From NCBI GenBank assembly GCA_018268255.1, contig JAFDWX010000008.1, positions 215,269 through 279,268 on the forward strand: DNA of 64,000 bases. The letters are read 5' to 3'. The stretch comes from Armatimonadota bacterium. Its GTDB lineage: Bacteria > Armatimonadota > Fimbriimonadia > Fimbriimonadales > Fimbriimonadaceae. A program made the translations under genes and the position numbers. Below, one piece after another: positions 51,916 through 60,167 of this stretch (within the stretch, counting starts at the first letter, position 1; each line of letters starts with the position of its first letter). The notes beneath the pieces are model-generated. The model did no database searches, was not told the DNA's origin, and was given only the letters and a program-made list of their open reading frames with translations.

Positions 51916-52707
51916 TCAGACCTCCTTGCGTTCAAAGACCAAAATACCGATCAGCAGGAGAATGATAATGTAGACCACGCCGTAAAGGGCCGTGCCAATG
52001 TAATACATCGACTCGTTGCCGATTTGCTGGTTCGGGTTGATCAACGGGTTTTGGACGTTGAATTTTCCGAAGTTCGGCAGGATACTCATCACAAGCTGTG
52101 AAATCGCTTTGGTCACCGGATGAACGCCGCGGTTCTCCTGGAAGGTCTCGAAAATTGTCCCGAACAACGTGCCGACCAAGTAGATGCCGCCGGTCAAGAA
52201 GAAGTTCAAAATTGGCTGGACCATTGCGCTGAGGCACATGGCAACCGCCGCCAGAAGACTCATCTGGAAGAAGAACATCAGTGGGCCTTTGGCGAGAGGA
52301 GCCAGCTGGGCCGGATCGCGGGTTCCTTGCTGAAGCGCAAACACAATGATGAGCAGCACCGTCATGGCGGCCATCATCACGCCGAGAGCGGTGACCGCTC
52401 CTAAGTACTTCCCAACGAAGAACTGCCAACGCCGGACTGGCTTGCAAAGGATGGTGTAAATCGTTCGTCGTTCTATCTCGTTCGGGATGAGATAAACGGT
52501 GAGGACGATGGCTATGAGAGCGCTCGTTAGCTGGATTACGCCAAGGGTGAACCCGACCAACACAGTGCGCTCTTGCCGGGCGCTTAATACGTTGAGTCCC
52601 GGGGCGACGGCAAGAAAAGTCACACCGATGAGGAAGATGATGAATAAGACCTTTCGGCGGATGGCTTCGGCAAAGGTCGTCCGCGCGATAGAAACGATGG
52701 CATTCAT
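51916..52707 (-). CDS. ABC-2 type transporter permease
   Basis: 263 aa with six transmembrane segments. It begins MNAIVSIARTTFAEAIRRKV, a typical amphipathic ABC-2 entry. The segment ELERRTI-like NEIERRTIYTILCKPVRRWQ is the coupling-helix region seen in NosY/copper-type and related permeases. The start codon overlaps the stop of the ATPase gene by one base. Substrate unknown. Confidence 0.88.
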   Translation of the reverse strand: MNAIVSIARTTFAEAIRRKVLFIIFLIGVTFLAVAPGLNVLSARQERTVLVGFTLGVIQLTSALIAIVLTVYLIPNEIERRTIYTILCKPVRRWQFFVGKYLGAVTALGVMMAAMTVLLIIVFALQQGTRDPAQLAPLAKGPLMFFFQMSLLAAVAMCLSAMVQPILNFFLTGGIYLVGTLFGTIFETFQENRGVHPVTKAISQLVMSILPNFGKFNVQNPLINPNQQIGNESMYYIGTALYGVVYIIILLLIGILVFERKEV

Positions 52708-53651
52708 TAAGATGCGCCTCCGACATTCTGGACTGGCCGGTCATCAGACACGGTTTCGACGAAGAGATCTTCCAGCCGCTTGCGGCGTGGGATGATGCTT
52801 TGGATAAGCCCACCGGAAGATCGGATCGTGTCGATAATGCTGTTTTGATCGACCGAATCGGGGACGTCCACGATCAGCCGTCCGCCGTTCCAACTCACGA
52901 TGCCGTCAGAAAGGCTACTTCTGAATGTTGATGCAACGGATTCGGACACATCGCTCGCCGTTACTTCAATTCGACCTCCCTGAAGAAGGTCTTCGAGCTT
53001 GCCTTGGGCTGCAATTTTGCCCTTCTTGATGATGGCCACGCGGTCGCAGATGCGTTCGACATCGCTCAATTCGTGGCTAGAAATGAAGACAGTCTTTCCC
53101 TCATCGCGGAACTGCAGAATCAGATCTCGGATTTCTTTGTGAGCAATCGGATCCAAACCTCCCGTGGGCTCATCCAAAAAGAGGAGTTTGGGATCGTTCA
53201 ACAGACTTTGTGCGAGTCCGATTCTCTGCTGCATGCCTTTTGAATACTGCGCGATCGGCTTTTCTCGGTCGTTATACAGATTGACTTTCTTCAGAAGGCC
53301 CTCGCATTTTTCCTCATCCTTAATGCTAAACAAGGATGCGTAGAATCGGAGGATCTCCATTCCCGTCATATGCTCGTAGTAATACGGCTTTTCCGGCAGG
53401 TAACTGATGATCTTGTGGACCGTCATATCATCGAGCTCGTGGCCAAAAATAGTTGCCTCCCCTGATGTTGGCTCGATGATGTTCAACAGCATCTTGATCG
53501 TGGTAGTTTTCCCAGCGCCGTTGGGACCCAAAAATCCGAAGATTTCGCCTTCTTGGACCTCCAAGTCGATTCCATCAACAGCGTTGGATTTGACTCCACT
53601 TCTAAGAGTGTAAGTTTTGGTAAGATTCTTAATAGATATGGCTGCTCCCAA
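52707..53651 (-). CDS. ABC transporter ATP-binding protein
   Basis: 314 aa from TTG 53651, chosen because GGGAGG sits a few bases upstream and a TATAAT promoter lies between this codon and the alternative ATG 53774. Walker A GPNGAGKTTTIKML, signature YSKGMQQRIGLAQ, Walker B LLFLDEPTGGLDP and the switch His in FISSHELSDVERIC are intact. A C-terminal domain of about 80 residues follows (GRIEVTASDVSESVASTFRS). It pairs with the next permease. Confidence 0.92.
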   Translation of the reverse strand: MGAAISIKNLTKTYTLRSGVKSNAVDGIDLEVQEGEIFGFLGPNGAGKTTTIKMLLNIIEPTSGEATIFGHELDDMTVHKIISYLPEKPYYYEHMTGMEILRFYASLFSIKDEEKCEGLLKKVNLYNDREKPIAQYSKGMQQRIGLAQSLLNDPKLLFLDEPTGGLDPIAHKEIRDLILQFRDEGKTVFISSHELSDVERICDRVAIIKKGKIAAQGKLEDLLQGGRIEVTASDVSESVASTFRSSLSDGIVSWNGGRLIVDVPDSVDQNSIIDTIRSSGGLIQSIIPRRKRLEDLFVETVSDDRPVQNVGGAS

Positions 53652-53681
53652 GCGGAGACCTCCCAATGGTATTGCCGCGTG

Positions 53682-53709
53682 ATTATACCTATCGTCTCTC
53701 TGGCTCAAA
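53682..53709 (-). promoter_or_regulatory. Sigma-70-type promoter of the ABC operon
   Basis: On the minus strand TTTGAG (53704-53709), a 16-nt spacer and a perfect TATAAT (53682-53687). Transcription would begin near 53675, 24 nt before the TTG start of the ATPase gene, with its GGGAGG in the leader. Confidence 0.6.
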
Positions 53710-53843
53710 CCGAATACGAGGGGCAAACTGTTGGGCGCCCGCAAATGTACGGTGGTCGAGAATGTGACACACATTAAGAGATTTTTGAAAATTGCTTTTC
53801 AAATAGCAAGAATTTGCTGTCACATTTTGACGAACCCTGGTAC

Positions 53844-53972
53844 TATGACTACAGCAAACCCAGTTACTCACGTTGTAGACAGCGATCTGCAGGAGAGGCG
53901 TAGAGTCAAGGTTTGAACAAGAAGTAGCGGGAACGTGCTTTGCTCTCCTTTCAGCGTTCCCGCGTTTTTTTT
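53844..53972 (+). ncRNA. Small transcript with strong terminator (sRNA or tiny ORF)
   Basis: The 344-nt gap between the ABC operon and trpF holds a plus-strand unit ending in a textbook terminator. Its stem is GCGGGAACG / CGTTCCCGC (53927-53935 with 53955-53963), followed by G and eight T (53965-53972). No gene precedes it on this strand for kilobases. Upstream are TTGACG (53833-53838) and, further up, TTGAAA with 17 nt to AAGAAT. A 23-codon frame (ATG 53844 to TGA 53915, MTTANPVTHVVDSDLQERRR plus VKV) is present but lacks a Shine-Dalgarno site. Either a small RNA or a very short peptide mRNA is inferred. Confidence 0.45.
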
Positions 53973-53995
53973 GCCAACAGGTCGGTCGAAACCCT

Positions 53996-54595
53996 TTAAC
54001 GTCCCTTGGCTGCGGCTATAAAACGTGCCACCTTCTCTCGATCCTTGATTCCAGGAGTAGTCTCCACACCGCTAGCCACGTCCACGGCGTACGGCGAATA
54101 TCGAGATATGACGTCGGCGACGTTCTCCGGGTTCAATCCCCCTGCGATTATTACACGCTGTCCATGGAGGGCCTGGGACCATTCAGTAAGCAGGCCAGAG
54201 TCGATGCGATGCCCGGTTCCGCCGAATTGGCCGGGAACGCTTGCGTCAAGGAGCACAGCATCAGCGTGGGCAGCACGCTCGATATCTGCTTCAGTGGGCG
54301 AGGAAGCAACTTGGATCGCAAGGATCTTCGAGCGACTTCCGCACGGCGGCAGATCGGACGCCTGAATCGCGAAGCGGTCGAGAAGTTGAATCTCGGGCCT
54401 GAAGTAGCCGAACACCGCAACGGTCGTGATGTACGGCCCTAGTCTCTTCGAAGCTTCTTCCAACACGTCCAATTGACTCAGGCATCGTTTGCTGGTGGGT
54501 TCAAGGATGAAACCCACCGCCTCTGCGCCAGCATCTTCAGCAAATAGGGCGTCGTCGAGAAGTGTGAGACCGCAGATCTTTACGCGAGTTACCAT
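53996..54595 (-). CDS. trpF: Phosphoribosylanthranilate isomerase
   Basis: 199 aa from ATG 54595, overlapping trpC by 7 nt. A TIM barrel of tryptophan synthesis. VKICGLTLLDDALFAEDAGA (catalytic Cys), GFILEPTSKRCLS, VLLDASVPGQFGGTGHRID and IIAGGLNPENVADVI (with the phosphate-binding VDVASGVETTPGIKD) are typical. It is the last gene of trpD-trpC-trpF. Confidence 0.95.
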   Translation of the reverse strand: MVTRVKICGLTLLDDALFAEDAGAEAVGFILEPTSKRCLSQLDVLEEASKRLGPYITTVAVFGYFRPEIQLLDRFAIQASDLPPCGSRSKILAIQVASSPTEADIERAAHADAVLLDASVPGQFGGTGHRIDSGLLTEWSQALHGQRVIIAGGLNPENVADVISRYSPYAVDVASGVETTPGIKDREKVARFIAAAKGR

Positions 54596-55368
54596 CCCAT
54601 GACTTCCTTTACTGCTGCACCCACATCCGGCTTCGAACAAAATGCAGTGCCGATCAGAACAGCATCGGCACCTGCCTCGGTGATTCGCTGGACGTCGGAG
54701 CGTGAATGAAGTGCACTTTCGCTCACCAAAGTCGCCCTCCCAACCAATTGAGGCAGCAGGCGGAGGCTGATCTCGGGCGAGGTTTCAAAACTTGCTAGGT
54801 CTCGATTGTTGATTCCGAGCAGCTTGGCTCCCGCAGCTAAAGCTCGTTCCGCTTCACCTATGGTGTGTGCTTCGAAGAGGACGTCGAGTCCCAATTCCTC
54901 TCCGAGTTGGGAAAACTCGTGCAGCTCCGAGTCTTCGAGGCTATAGCATATGAGGAGGATGGCATCGGCTCCCATGGCGCGAGCCTCGTACACGTGATAT
55001 TCGTCAGCCGTAAAGTCTTTTCGAAGAATGGGCAGTTGGATCGAATTTCGAACCGAAATCAAATCGTCTTCAATTCCTTCAAATCTGGAGTCCGTGAGGA
55101 CACTCACGCACGATGCTCCCGCGGATTCATAGGTAGTTGCGATTGCAACTGGATCGAAGTCGGCACGAATCATGCCCTTGACGGGACTCTTCTTCTTGAC
55201 TTCAGCGATGAGCGCCGGTTTGGATGGGGCGGATTTGATGGCCCTCAGAAAGCCCCTCGTCGGAGGTTGATCCAACGCCATCGCCTTCACGTCGGCCAAT
55301 GGGCGGGTGGCACGCAATCGCTCAAGTTCCTCGCGTTTTGCCGCGAATATTTGGTCTAAAACGTTCAC
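54589..55368 (-). CDS. trpC: Indole-3-glycerol phosphate synthase
   Basis: 259 aa from GTG 55368, which overlaps the TGA of trpD (GTGA). Motifs: FAAKREELERLRATRPLADV, ALIAEVKKKSPVKGMIRADF, SVLTDSRFEGIEDDLISVR, LRKDFTADEYHVYEARAMGA, LGINNRDLASFETSPE and LVSESALHSRSDVQRI. It closes the indole ring in the tryptophan pathway. Confidence 0.96.
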   Translation of the reverse strand: MNVLDQIFAAKREELERLRATRPLADVKAMALDQPPTRGFLRAIKSAPSKPALIAEVKKKSPVKGMIRADFDPVAIATTYESAGASCVSVLTDSRFEGIEDDLISVRNSIQLPILRKDFTADEYHVYEARAMGADAILLICYSLEDSELHEFSQLGEELGLDVLFEAHTIGEAERALAAGAKLLGINNRDLASFETSPEISLRLLPQLVGRATLVSESALHSRSDVQRITEAGADAVLIGTAFCSKPDVGAAVKEVMGW

Positions 55369-56375
55369 TCCCGAGACGCCTCCTTCCACTCCTCCAATTT
55401 GCTGATCGCACGACCATCCAGCATCGCTTGCCATGCCATATCTGCACCTTCCTTGAGCGTGGGAGCAAGGCCCGCTGCCCAGAGAGCAGCGGCAGCATTG
55501 GGGACGATGGCTCTGCTTCGCTTCTGGTTCTCGCCGCTCAACGCAGTCAACAGGAAGAGCGAGTTCTGAACTATGGACTGGCCCGCATTGCGGTCCACCT
55601 CGTTATCGTTCAGCCCAAAGTCGCTAGGATGCAGGGTCAGTGGCTCCACGGCTGAGTCCTCGATTTTGGCGGCGATGGTCGCACCATTGGAGTCGATCTC
55701 ATCCATTCCGCACTCCGCGTGAACAACCCATCCACGGTCGCAGCCCAATGCCACGAGAGCGTGGGCGACCGTTTCCACATAGGCGGAATCGAAAACACCC
55801 ACAACCTGCGACTTGGCACCAGCAGGATTGGAGAGTGGCCCGATCATATTAAATACTGTGCGAACTCCCAGTGCCTTACGAGCTGGACCCACAGCTTTCA
55901 TAGCTGGATGAAATGCCGGGGCGAACAAAAATGAGATTCCCACCGTGTGGAGCATCCTGCTGGCCTGGTGAGGGTCGGCAGTCAGATGAATTCCGAGGTG
56001 TTCGAGCACGTCGGCACTCCCGCACTTGCTGGTCACTGCACGATTTCCATGTTTAGCCACAGCGGCGCCGCATGCCGCTGCGACCACAGCCGCGCCGGTG
56101 GAGATGTTAAAGGTGTTCAGTCCCCCACCCGTACCGCAAGTATCGACGAGGTTCTCCGGAGGATCAGGGATGGGTACGGCGTGGTTTCGGACGCTGAGGA
56201 CCAAACCAGTCAGTTCTTCCGAAGAGACGCCCTTGGTTCGCATCGCTGCCAACACACCACCGATCCAAGCTTCGGTTGCCTCTCCCGAAAGGAGGTGCTC
56301 CATGATGCTCTGAGCTTGGGAAGAGGCAAGGTCCTTTCGATTCACGAGGTTCTCTAGCAACTCGATCGGATCCAT
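55365..56375 (-). CDS. trpD: Anthranilate phosphoribosyltransferase
   Basis: 336 aa from ATG 56375. It has the PRPP-binding DTCGTGGGLNTFNISTGAAV and KHGNRAVTSKCGSADVLEHL, and FLFAPAFHPAMKAVGPARKA with RTVFNMIGPLSNPA. It is first in the trpD-trpC-trpF unit; trpE/G and trpA/B are elsewhere. The divergent nuoA starts 61 nt away. No trp leader peptide or T-box was recognised. Confidence 0.96.
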   Translation of the reverse strand: MDPIELLENLVNRKDLASSQAQSIMEHLLSGEATEAWIGGVLAAMRTKGVSSEELTGLVLSVRNHAVPIPDPPENLVDTCGTGGGLNTFNISTGAAVVAAACGAAVAKHGNRAVTSKCGSADVLEHLGIHLTADPHQASRMLHTVGISFLFAPAFHPAMKAVGPARKALGVRTVFNMIGPLSNPAGAKSQVVGVFDSAYVETVAHALVALGCDRGWVVHAECGMDEIDSNGATIAAKIEDSAVEPLTLHPSDFGLNDNEVDRNAGQSIVQNSLFLLTALSGENQKRSRAIVPNAAAALWAAGLAPTLKEGADMAWQAMLDGRAISKLEEWKEASRE

Positions 56376-56436
56376 GTTGCGGGATTTTACACGTGCCGAC
56401 GATGTGCAAGCTGATCGAGTAACATAGTCAACAGCC

Positions 56437-56907
56437 ATGAATTCGGACTTCACCCCGATTTTAGTCTTGGTGGGAGTTGCCGCGACCGTTTGCGCCGCGA
56501 TGGTTACCCTAAGCTGGGTGCTCGGCCCCAAAAAGGTCACGCCTTACAAGCAGGCGCCGTACGAGTGCGGTGTCGCTCCACTAGGCGATGCACGCGAGCG
56601 CTTTCCGATCAAGTTCTACTTGGTCGCGATGCTCTTCATCTTGTTTGATATCGAGGTCGTTTTCCTTTGGAGTTGGCTGACAGTTTTCAAAAACGCACCG
56701 GTGGACTACCAGGTTTTCAGCTTCTGGGCTGTGATGATCTACATGGTCTTGTGGGTGATCGGTGACGCCTACGTTCTGAGGGTGAACGCCATCGATTGGG
56801 ACGAAGCGACATCGCTTGCTCCCGAGAAGCTTGTGGACAGCCCGGCGATCTCCTTGACGCAAGCACCGCGTGACGCACAAAAACTCGCATCGGAGTCCAA
56901 CTCGTGA
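56437..56907 (+). CDS. nuoA: NADH-quinone oxidoreductase subunit A
   Basis: 156 aa with three membrane segments. Complex I subunit A features are present: KQAPYECGVAPLGDARERFP (the conserved Cys loop), IKFYLVAMLFILFDIEVVFL, and LWSWLTVFKN. A C-terminal extension of about 35 residues exceeds the usual length. The stop overlaps the GTG start of nuoC. Confidence 0.95.
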   Translation: MNSDFTPILVLVGVAATVCAAMVTLSWVLGPKKVTPYKQAPYECGVAPLGDARERFPIKFYLVAMLFILFDIEVVFLWSWLTVFKNAPVDYQVFSFWAVMIYMVLWVIGDAYVLRVNAIDWDEATSLAPEKLVDSPAISLTQAPRDAQKLASESNS

Positions 56908-57488
56908 GTGACCGACTTGAGGCCAAGAAGGTTGCTGACCGCTTCGGAGCGGCGCTCATCAAGGTGAAAGAGGATCGGGGCGACCTCTTTTTGTGTGTCG
57001 AACGGGATCGCTTGCCAGAAGTCGTTGAGTTTCTTAAAAACGACCCGGACCTCAGCTACGACTATTTCAGCGAGTGTGTCGGCGTGGATTACTCGGCGTG
57101 GACAAGCGAGCGAGATTTTCCAGATCGGTTCGAGGTTGTGTACAACCTGATGTCAACAAAGACTTGGAGTCGGGTCTTTGTCAAGATTGGTGTGAACGAT
57201 GGAGAATCGGTGCCAACCCTGGTCCCACTATTTCTCGGCGCGGAGTACCCGGAGAGGGAAGTGAACGACCTGTTTGGTATCGATTTTACGGGCAACAAGC
57301 ATTACGGACGATTCCTGCTCCCGGACGACTGGGTGGGTTATCCATTGCGAAAGGAATATCCGCTTGGCGGCGAGGACGTCGTCTTTGATCAGACGACACG
57401 AGGCCCTGCCGTGGAAGATGTTATGATGCCGCACGCCGGCGAGAGCTTCGAAGGCAAGACGGGAAGCGAAGACGTTTCCGGCCGCTAG
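56904..57488 (+). CDS. nuoC: NADH-quinone oxidoreductase subunit C
   Basis: 194 aa from GTG 56904. The 30-kDa-subunit signature is EYPEREVNDLFGIDFTGNKH followed by GRFLLPDDWVGYPLRKEYPL. NuoC is part of the peripheral arm. nuoB, normally between nuoA and nuoC, is absent, and nuoD does not follow: the next gene is convergent with a 4-nt overlap. The rest of complex I must be elsewhere. Confidence 0.95.
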   Translation: MSDRLEAKKVADRFGAALIKVKEDRGDLFLCVERDRLPEVVEFLKNDPDLSYDYFSECVGVDYSAWTSERDFPDRFEVVYNLMSTKTWSRVFVKIGVNDGESVPTLVPLFLGAEYPEREVNDLFGIDFTGNKHYGRFLLPDDWVGYPLRKEYPLGGEDVVFDQTTRGPAVEDVMMPHAGESFEGKTGSEDVSGR

Positions 57489-58549
57489 GGAATCTCAACC
57501 TGGCTTGAATCGCCGAGCACAAGAGACAGCGTTTTCGGCACTCGATCGGACTGGCGGACCACTGCGCCGCGCCCGATGAGTGAGCTTTCGATTCGGTTGT
57601 GGGCGTTCTCGATGTGGCATTCAGCTAATACAATGCTGTTCTCGATCTCACTTGAGCGAAGGGTCGTGCCGGCATCGATAGCCGTAAACGGGCCAACAAA
57701 AGAGTTCTCGATCAGGCAGTCTGAGCCAATGATTGCTGGACCTCGAACCACGCTCTTCACGATGCGTGCTCCCCGAGCGATTGAAACTCGGCCTTCGATT
57801 CTCGACTCCGAATCAACCTCGCCCTCGATTTTCGTTTCAAGGTCTTCCAAGATAAGCCGATTCGCCTCAAGCATGGCCTCAACGGTCCCAGTGTCCTTCC
57901 ACCAATCCTGCACAACATGGGAGCGGACAACTTGCCCTTGGTCGATCAGTCCCTGAATCGCTTCCGTAATTTCGTACTCTCCACGAGCCGAAGGTTGGAG
58001 TTTCGCGATGATGTCGTGGATTGCGGAGGAGAAAATGTAGACCCCTACCAGTGCAAGATTGGAACGCGGTTCAGCGGGTTTTTCCTCCAATCGTCTCACG
58101 CAATCGCCATCCATCTCGGCAACACCGAATTGGGATGGGTTCTTGACTGGAGAGAGGAGAATTGTGGCGGACGGACGATGGAACTGAAATTCTTCGATCA
58201 GCGCTTCCAAGCTGGACTTCACCAGGTTGTCGCCAAGATACATCACAAAATCGCTTGATCCCAAAAAAGGTTTCGCGGTTGCGACTGCGTGGGCGAGCCC
58301 CAACGGATCCGGCTGAGGGATATAGGTGATTTCTGCGCCCCAACGTGAGCCATCACCCAGTGCTGCCATGACGGCATCGGCAGTATCTCCCACGATCACG
58401 CCAATTTCCTTGACTCCGGCGCGGATGAGTGCCTCCAGGCCATATTCGACCACAGGTTTGTTGGCAACGGGGACCAATTGCTTGGCCATGCTGTAGGTGA
58501 TCGGGCGGAGCCGGGTCCCTTTTCCACCCGCTAAAATCAGCGCTTTCAT
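57485..58549 (-). CDS. Glucose-1-phosphate thymidylyltransferase (long, RmlA-like)
   Basis: 354 aa. The nucleotidyltransferase domain has MKALILAGGKGTRLRPITYS, QLVPVANKPVVEYGLEALI, DFVMYLGDNLV and EEKPAEPRSNLALVGVYIFS. A C-terminal left-handed beta-helix of hexapeptide repeats (about 240-340) distinguishes this StrD/long type from short RmlA. It makes dTDP-glucose. The ATGA overlap with the dehydratase gene shows operon structure rmlC-rmlB-rmlA. rmlD is missing here. Confidence 0.94.
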   Translation of the reverse strand: MKALILAGGKGTRLRPITYSMAKQLVPVANKPVVEYGLEALIRAGVKEIGVIVGDTADAVMAALGDGSRWGAEITYIPQPDPLGLAHAVATAKPFLGSSDFVMYLGDNLVKSSLEALIEEFQFHRPSATILLSPVKNPSQFGVAEMDGDCVRRLEEKPAEPRSNLALVGVYIFSSAIHDIIAKLQPSARGEYEITEAIQGLIDQGQVVRSHVVQDWWKDTGTVEAMLEANRLILEDLETKIEGEVDSESRIEGRVSIARGARIVKSVVRGPAIIGSDCLIENSFVGPFTAIDAGTTLRSSEIENSIVLAECHIENAHNRIESSLIGRGAVVRQSDRVPKTLSLVLGDSSQVEIP

Positions 58550-59568
58550 AGATCTTCTCCGAGCCCTGGGCCGTAGTACCTTTTCACAAACTCCACAGTG
58601 TCGGTCCGATCAACGACCGGCTTCCACCAATTCACATTGTGGCGATACCATTGGATGGTTTTAGGCAAGTCGACTTCGAGCGAATGCTCCGGAGCCCAGC
58701 CCAAAGATCGAATCTTGTCCGTCTTCATGGAATAGCGAAAATCGTGAGCTCCCTGACGTGGATCGGGGATCTTGCGGACGGAATCGTCGTCGCGTCCCGT
58801 TTCCCTCAGGAGGGTGTCCACCACCGAGCGATTCGTGGCCTCGTCATGCGTGCCGATGTTGTAGATTTCACCATCGGTTCCATTATTAAGAACAAGCTCA
58901 ATCGCTGAGCAATGGTCCGCAACGTGAATCCACTCTCGGCTCTGGTTCCCCTCGCCGTAGAGCGGAACTTTCTTCGCTTGCAGCAACCGAATGGTGAAGA
59001 ACGGAATGAGCTTTTCGGGAAATTGGTAAGGACCGTAGTTATTGCCGCCGCGCGTGACAATAACTGGGGTTTTATAGGCTTTGTGGTGGGCTCGGCAGAG
59101 AAGGTCGCCGCCCGCTTTGCTGCTGCTATAGGGCGTGTTGGGTTCAAGGGGGCTTTGTTCCGTGAAAACTCCGTCGGCTGTTGACCCATAGACTTCATCC
59201 GTGGAGATATGGATCATTCGAGTTAAACCGAACGTGCGCGTGGCCTCCAAAAGCACCTGTACGCCAATGGTATTTGTTTCAATAAAAGAAGTAGCGTCCA
59301 ACATGGAGCGATCATTGTGCGTTTCGGCCGCGAAGTTGACAATATGCGAGATATTTTGGGATCGAATAATCCCCTCGACAACCGTACGATCTTGAATTCT
59401 GCCGGGAAAGAACTGAACGTTCGGCAGGAAGTCCTCCATCGTCGATAGATTCCCAGCGTAGGTCAGAGCATCCAAAACGGAGATTCTCGCCGACGGGTTT
59501 GATGCGAGAAGCCGACGGACGAAATGTGACCCGATAAACCCTGCGGCACCTGTGACCAGTACGTTCAC
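58546..59568 (-). CDS. rfbB: dTDP-glucose 4,6-dehydratase
   Basis: 340 aa. It is an extended SDR: NAD-binding VTGAAGFIGSHFVRRLL, HISTDEVYGSTADGVFTEQS, and the Tyr/Lys pair in NTPYSSSKAGGDLLCRAHHK. It converts dTDP-glucose to the 4-keto-6-deoxy sugar. Both ends overlap neighbours by 4 nt. Confidence 0.95.
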   Translation of the reverse strand: MNVLVTGAAGFIGSHFVRRLLASNPSARISVLDALTYAGNLSTMEDFLPNVQFFPGRIQDRTVVEGIIRSQNISHIVNFAAETHNDRSMLDATSFIETNTIGVQVLLEATRTFGLTRMIHISTDEVYGSTADGVFTEQSPLEPNTPYSSSKAGGDLLCRAHHKAYKTPVIVTRGGNNYGPYQFPEKLIPFFTIRLLQAKKVPLYGEGNQSREWIHVADHCSAIELVLNNGTDGEIYNIGTHDEATNRSVVDTLLRETGRDDDSVRKIPDPRQGAHDFRYSMKTDKIRSLGWAPEHSLEVDLPKTIQWYRHNVNWWKPVVDRTDTVEFVKRYYGPGLGEDL

Positions 59569-60014
59569 AGTTTGAACCTCGAATTTGGATCGCTCTCGTG
59601 GCGGATCTCATCGACCTGCTCACTCTTGCCCCAGCCCGCATAGAGCTGGTTGGGAAAATTCAGCACCATTGCTTCGCTGTCGCCAACGTTCCTGTAAGCG
59701 TGAACCACTCCGGGAGGCACCCAAACGGCGCATGGATTCTGTTCACCGACGTCGAGAATGTCCTCGGCATCCTGGAGCCCCGGTCGATTTTCCCAAAGAT
59801 GGAGTTTATAGGAGCCCTGTAGAAACACGAAAAGGTCCGTTTGGTGCACATGTTCGTGGGGTCCACGAGCGACTCCCGGAAGCGTGCAACTAATGTAGCC
59901 CATGGTCGGATCGAATCCTTCGGGGAGCTCGTCGTCGCGAAAAAGCTCAGTCAGCCAGCCGCGAGAATCTCGAAACGTTGTGAGCGGTTTGACAATGACG
60001 CCAGGAATCGACAT
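59565..60014 (-). CDS. dTDP-4-dehydrorhamnose 3,5-epimerase-like cupin
   Basis: 149 aa from ATG 60014. A start at 60068 would add 18 residues, and neither has a good ribosome site. The RmlC cupin is visible: FRDSRGWLTELFRDDELPEG, the His-containing GPHEHVHQTDLFVFLQGSYK, and WVPPGVVHAYRNVGDSEAMV. Sequence in the active-site region departs from classic RmlC, so it may be a sugar 3,4-ketoisomerase or epimerase of related type. It leads the operon with the dehydratase and thymidylyltransferase. Confidence 0.8.
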   Translation of the reverse strand: MSIPGVIVKPLTTFRDSRGWLTELFRDDELPEGFDPTMGYISCTLPGVARGPHEHVHQTDLFVFLQGSYKLHLWENRPGLQDAEDILDVGEQNPCAVWVPPGVVHAYRNVGDSEAMVLNFPNQLYAGWGKSEQVDEIRHESDPNSRFKL

Positions 60015-60167
60015 AGATTGGAATCTAAGATTACCGTCGATCCTTGCGTTCCGGTCCCCATCAGCCATAATTGGCATATCAATTGCAGCATGAGAGACTG
60101 CATCGCCGTGTGTTCGTCACATTGAGGGAACTCGCGGCGTACAATCCTATGTAGCTTGGGAGGAGTC

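Noticed and set aside
53651-53774. Upstream ATG 53774 as start of the ABC ATPase
   Set aside because: The extra 41 residues have no ABC-domain similarity, and a TATAAT promoter lies inside them. TTG 53651 has a GGGAGG ribosome site.
53844-53915. The 23-codon frame as a Pup/UBact gene
   Set aside because: It is far too short, lacks a C-terminal Gly-Glu/Gln, and is 53 kb from the proteasome-like gene.
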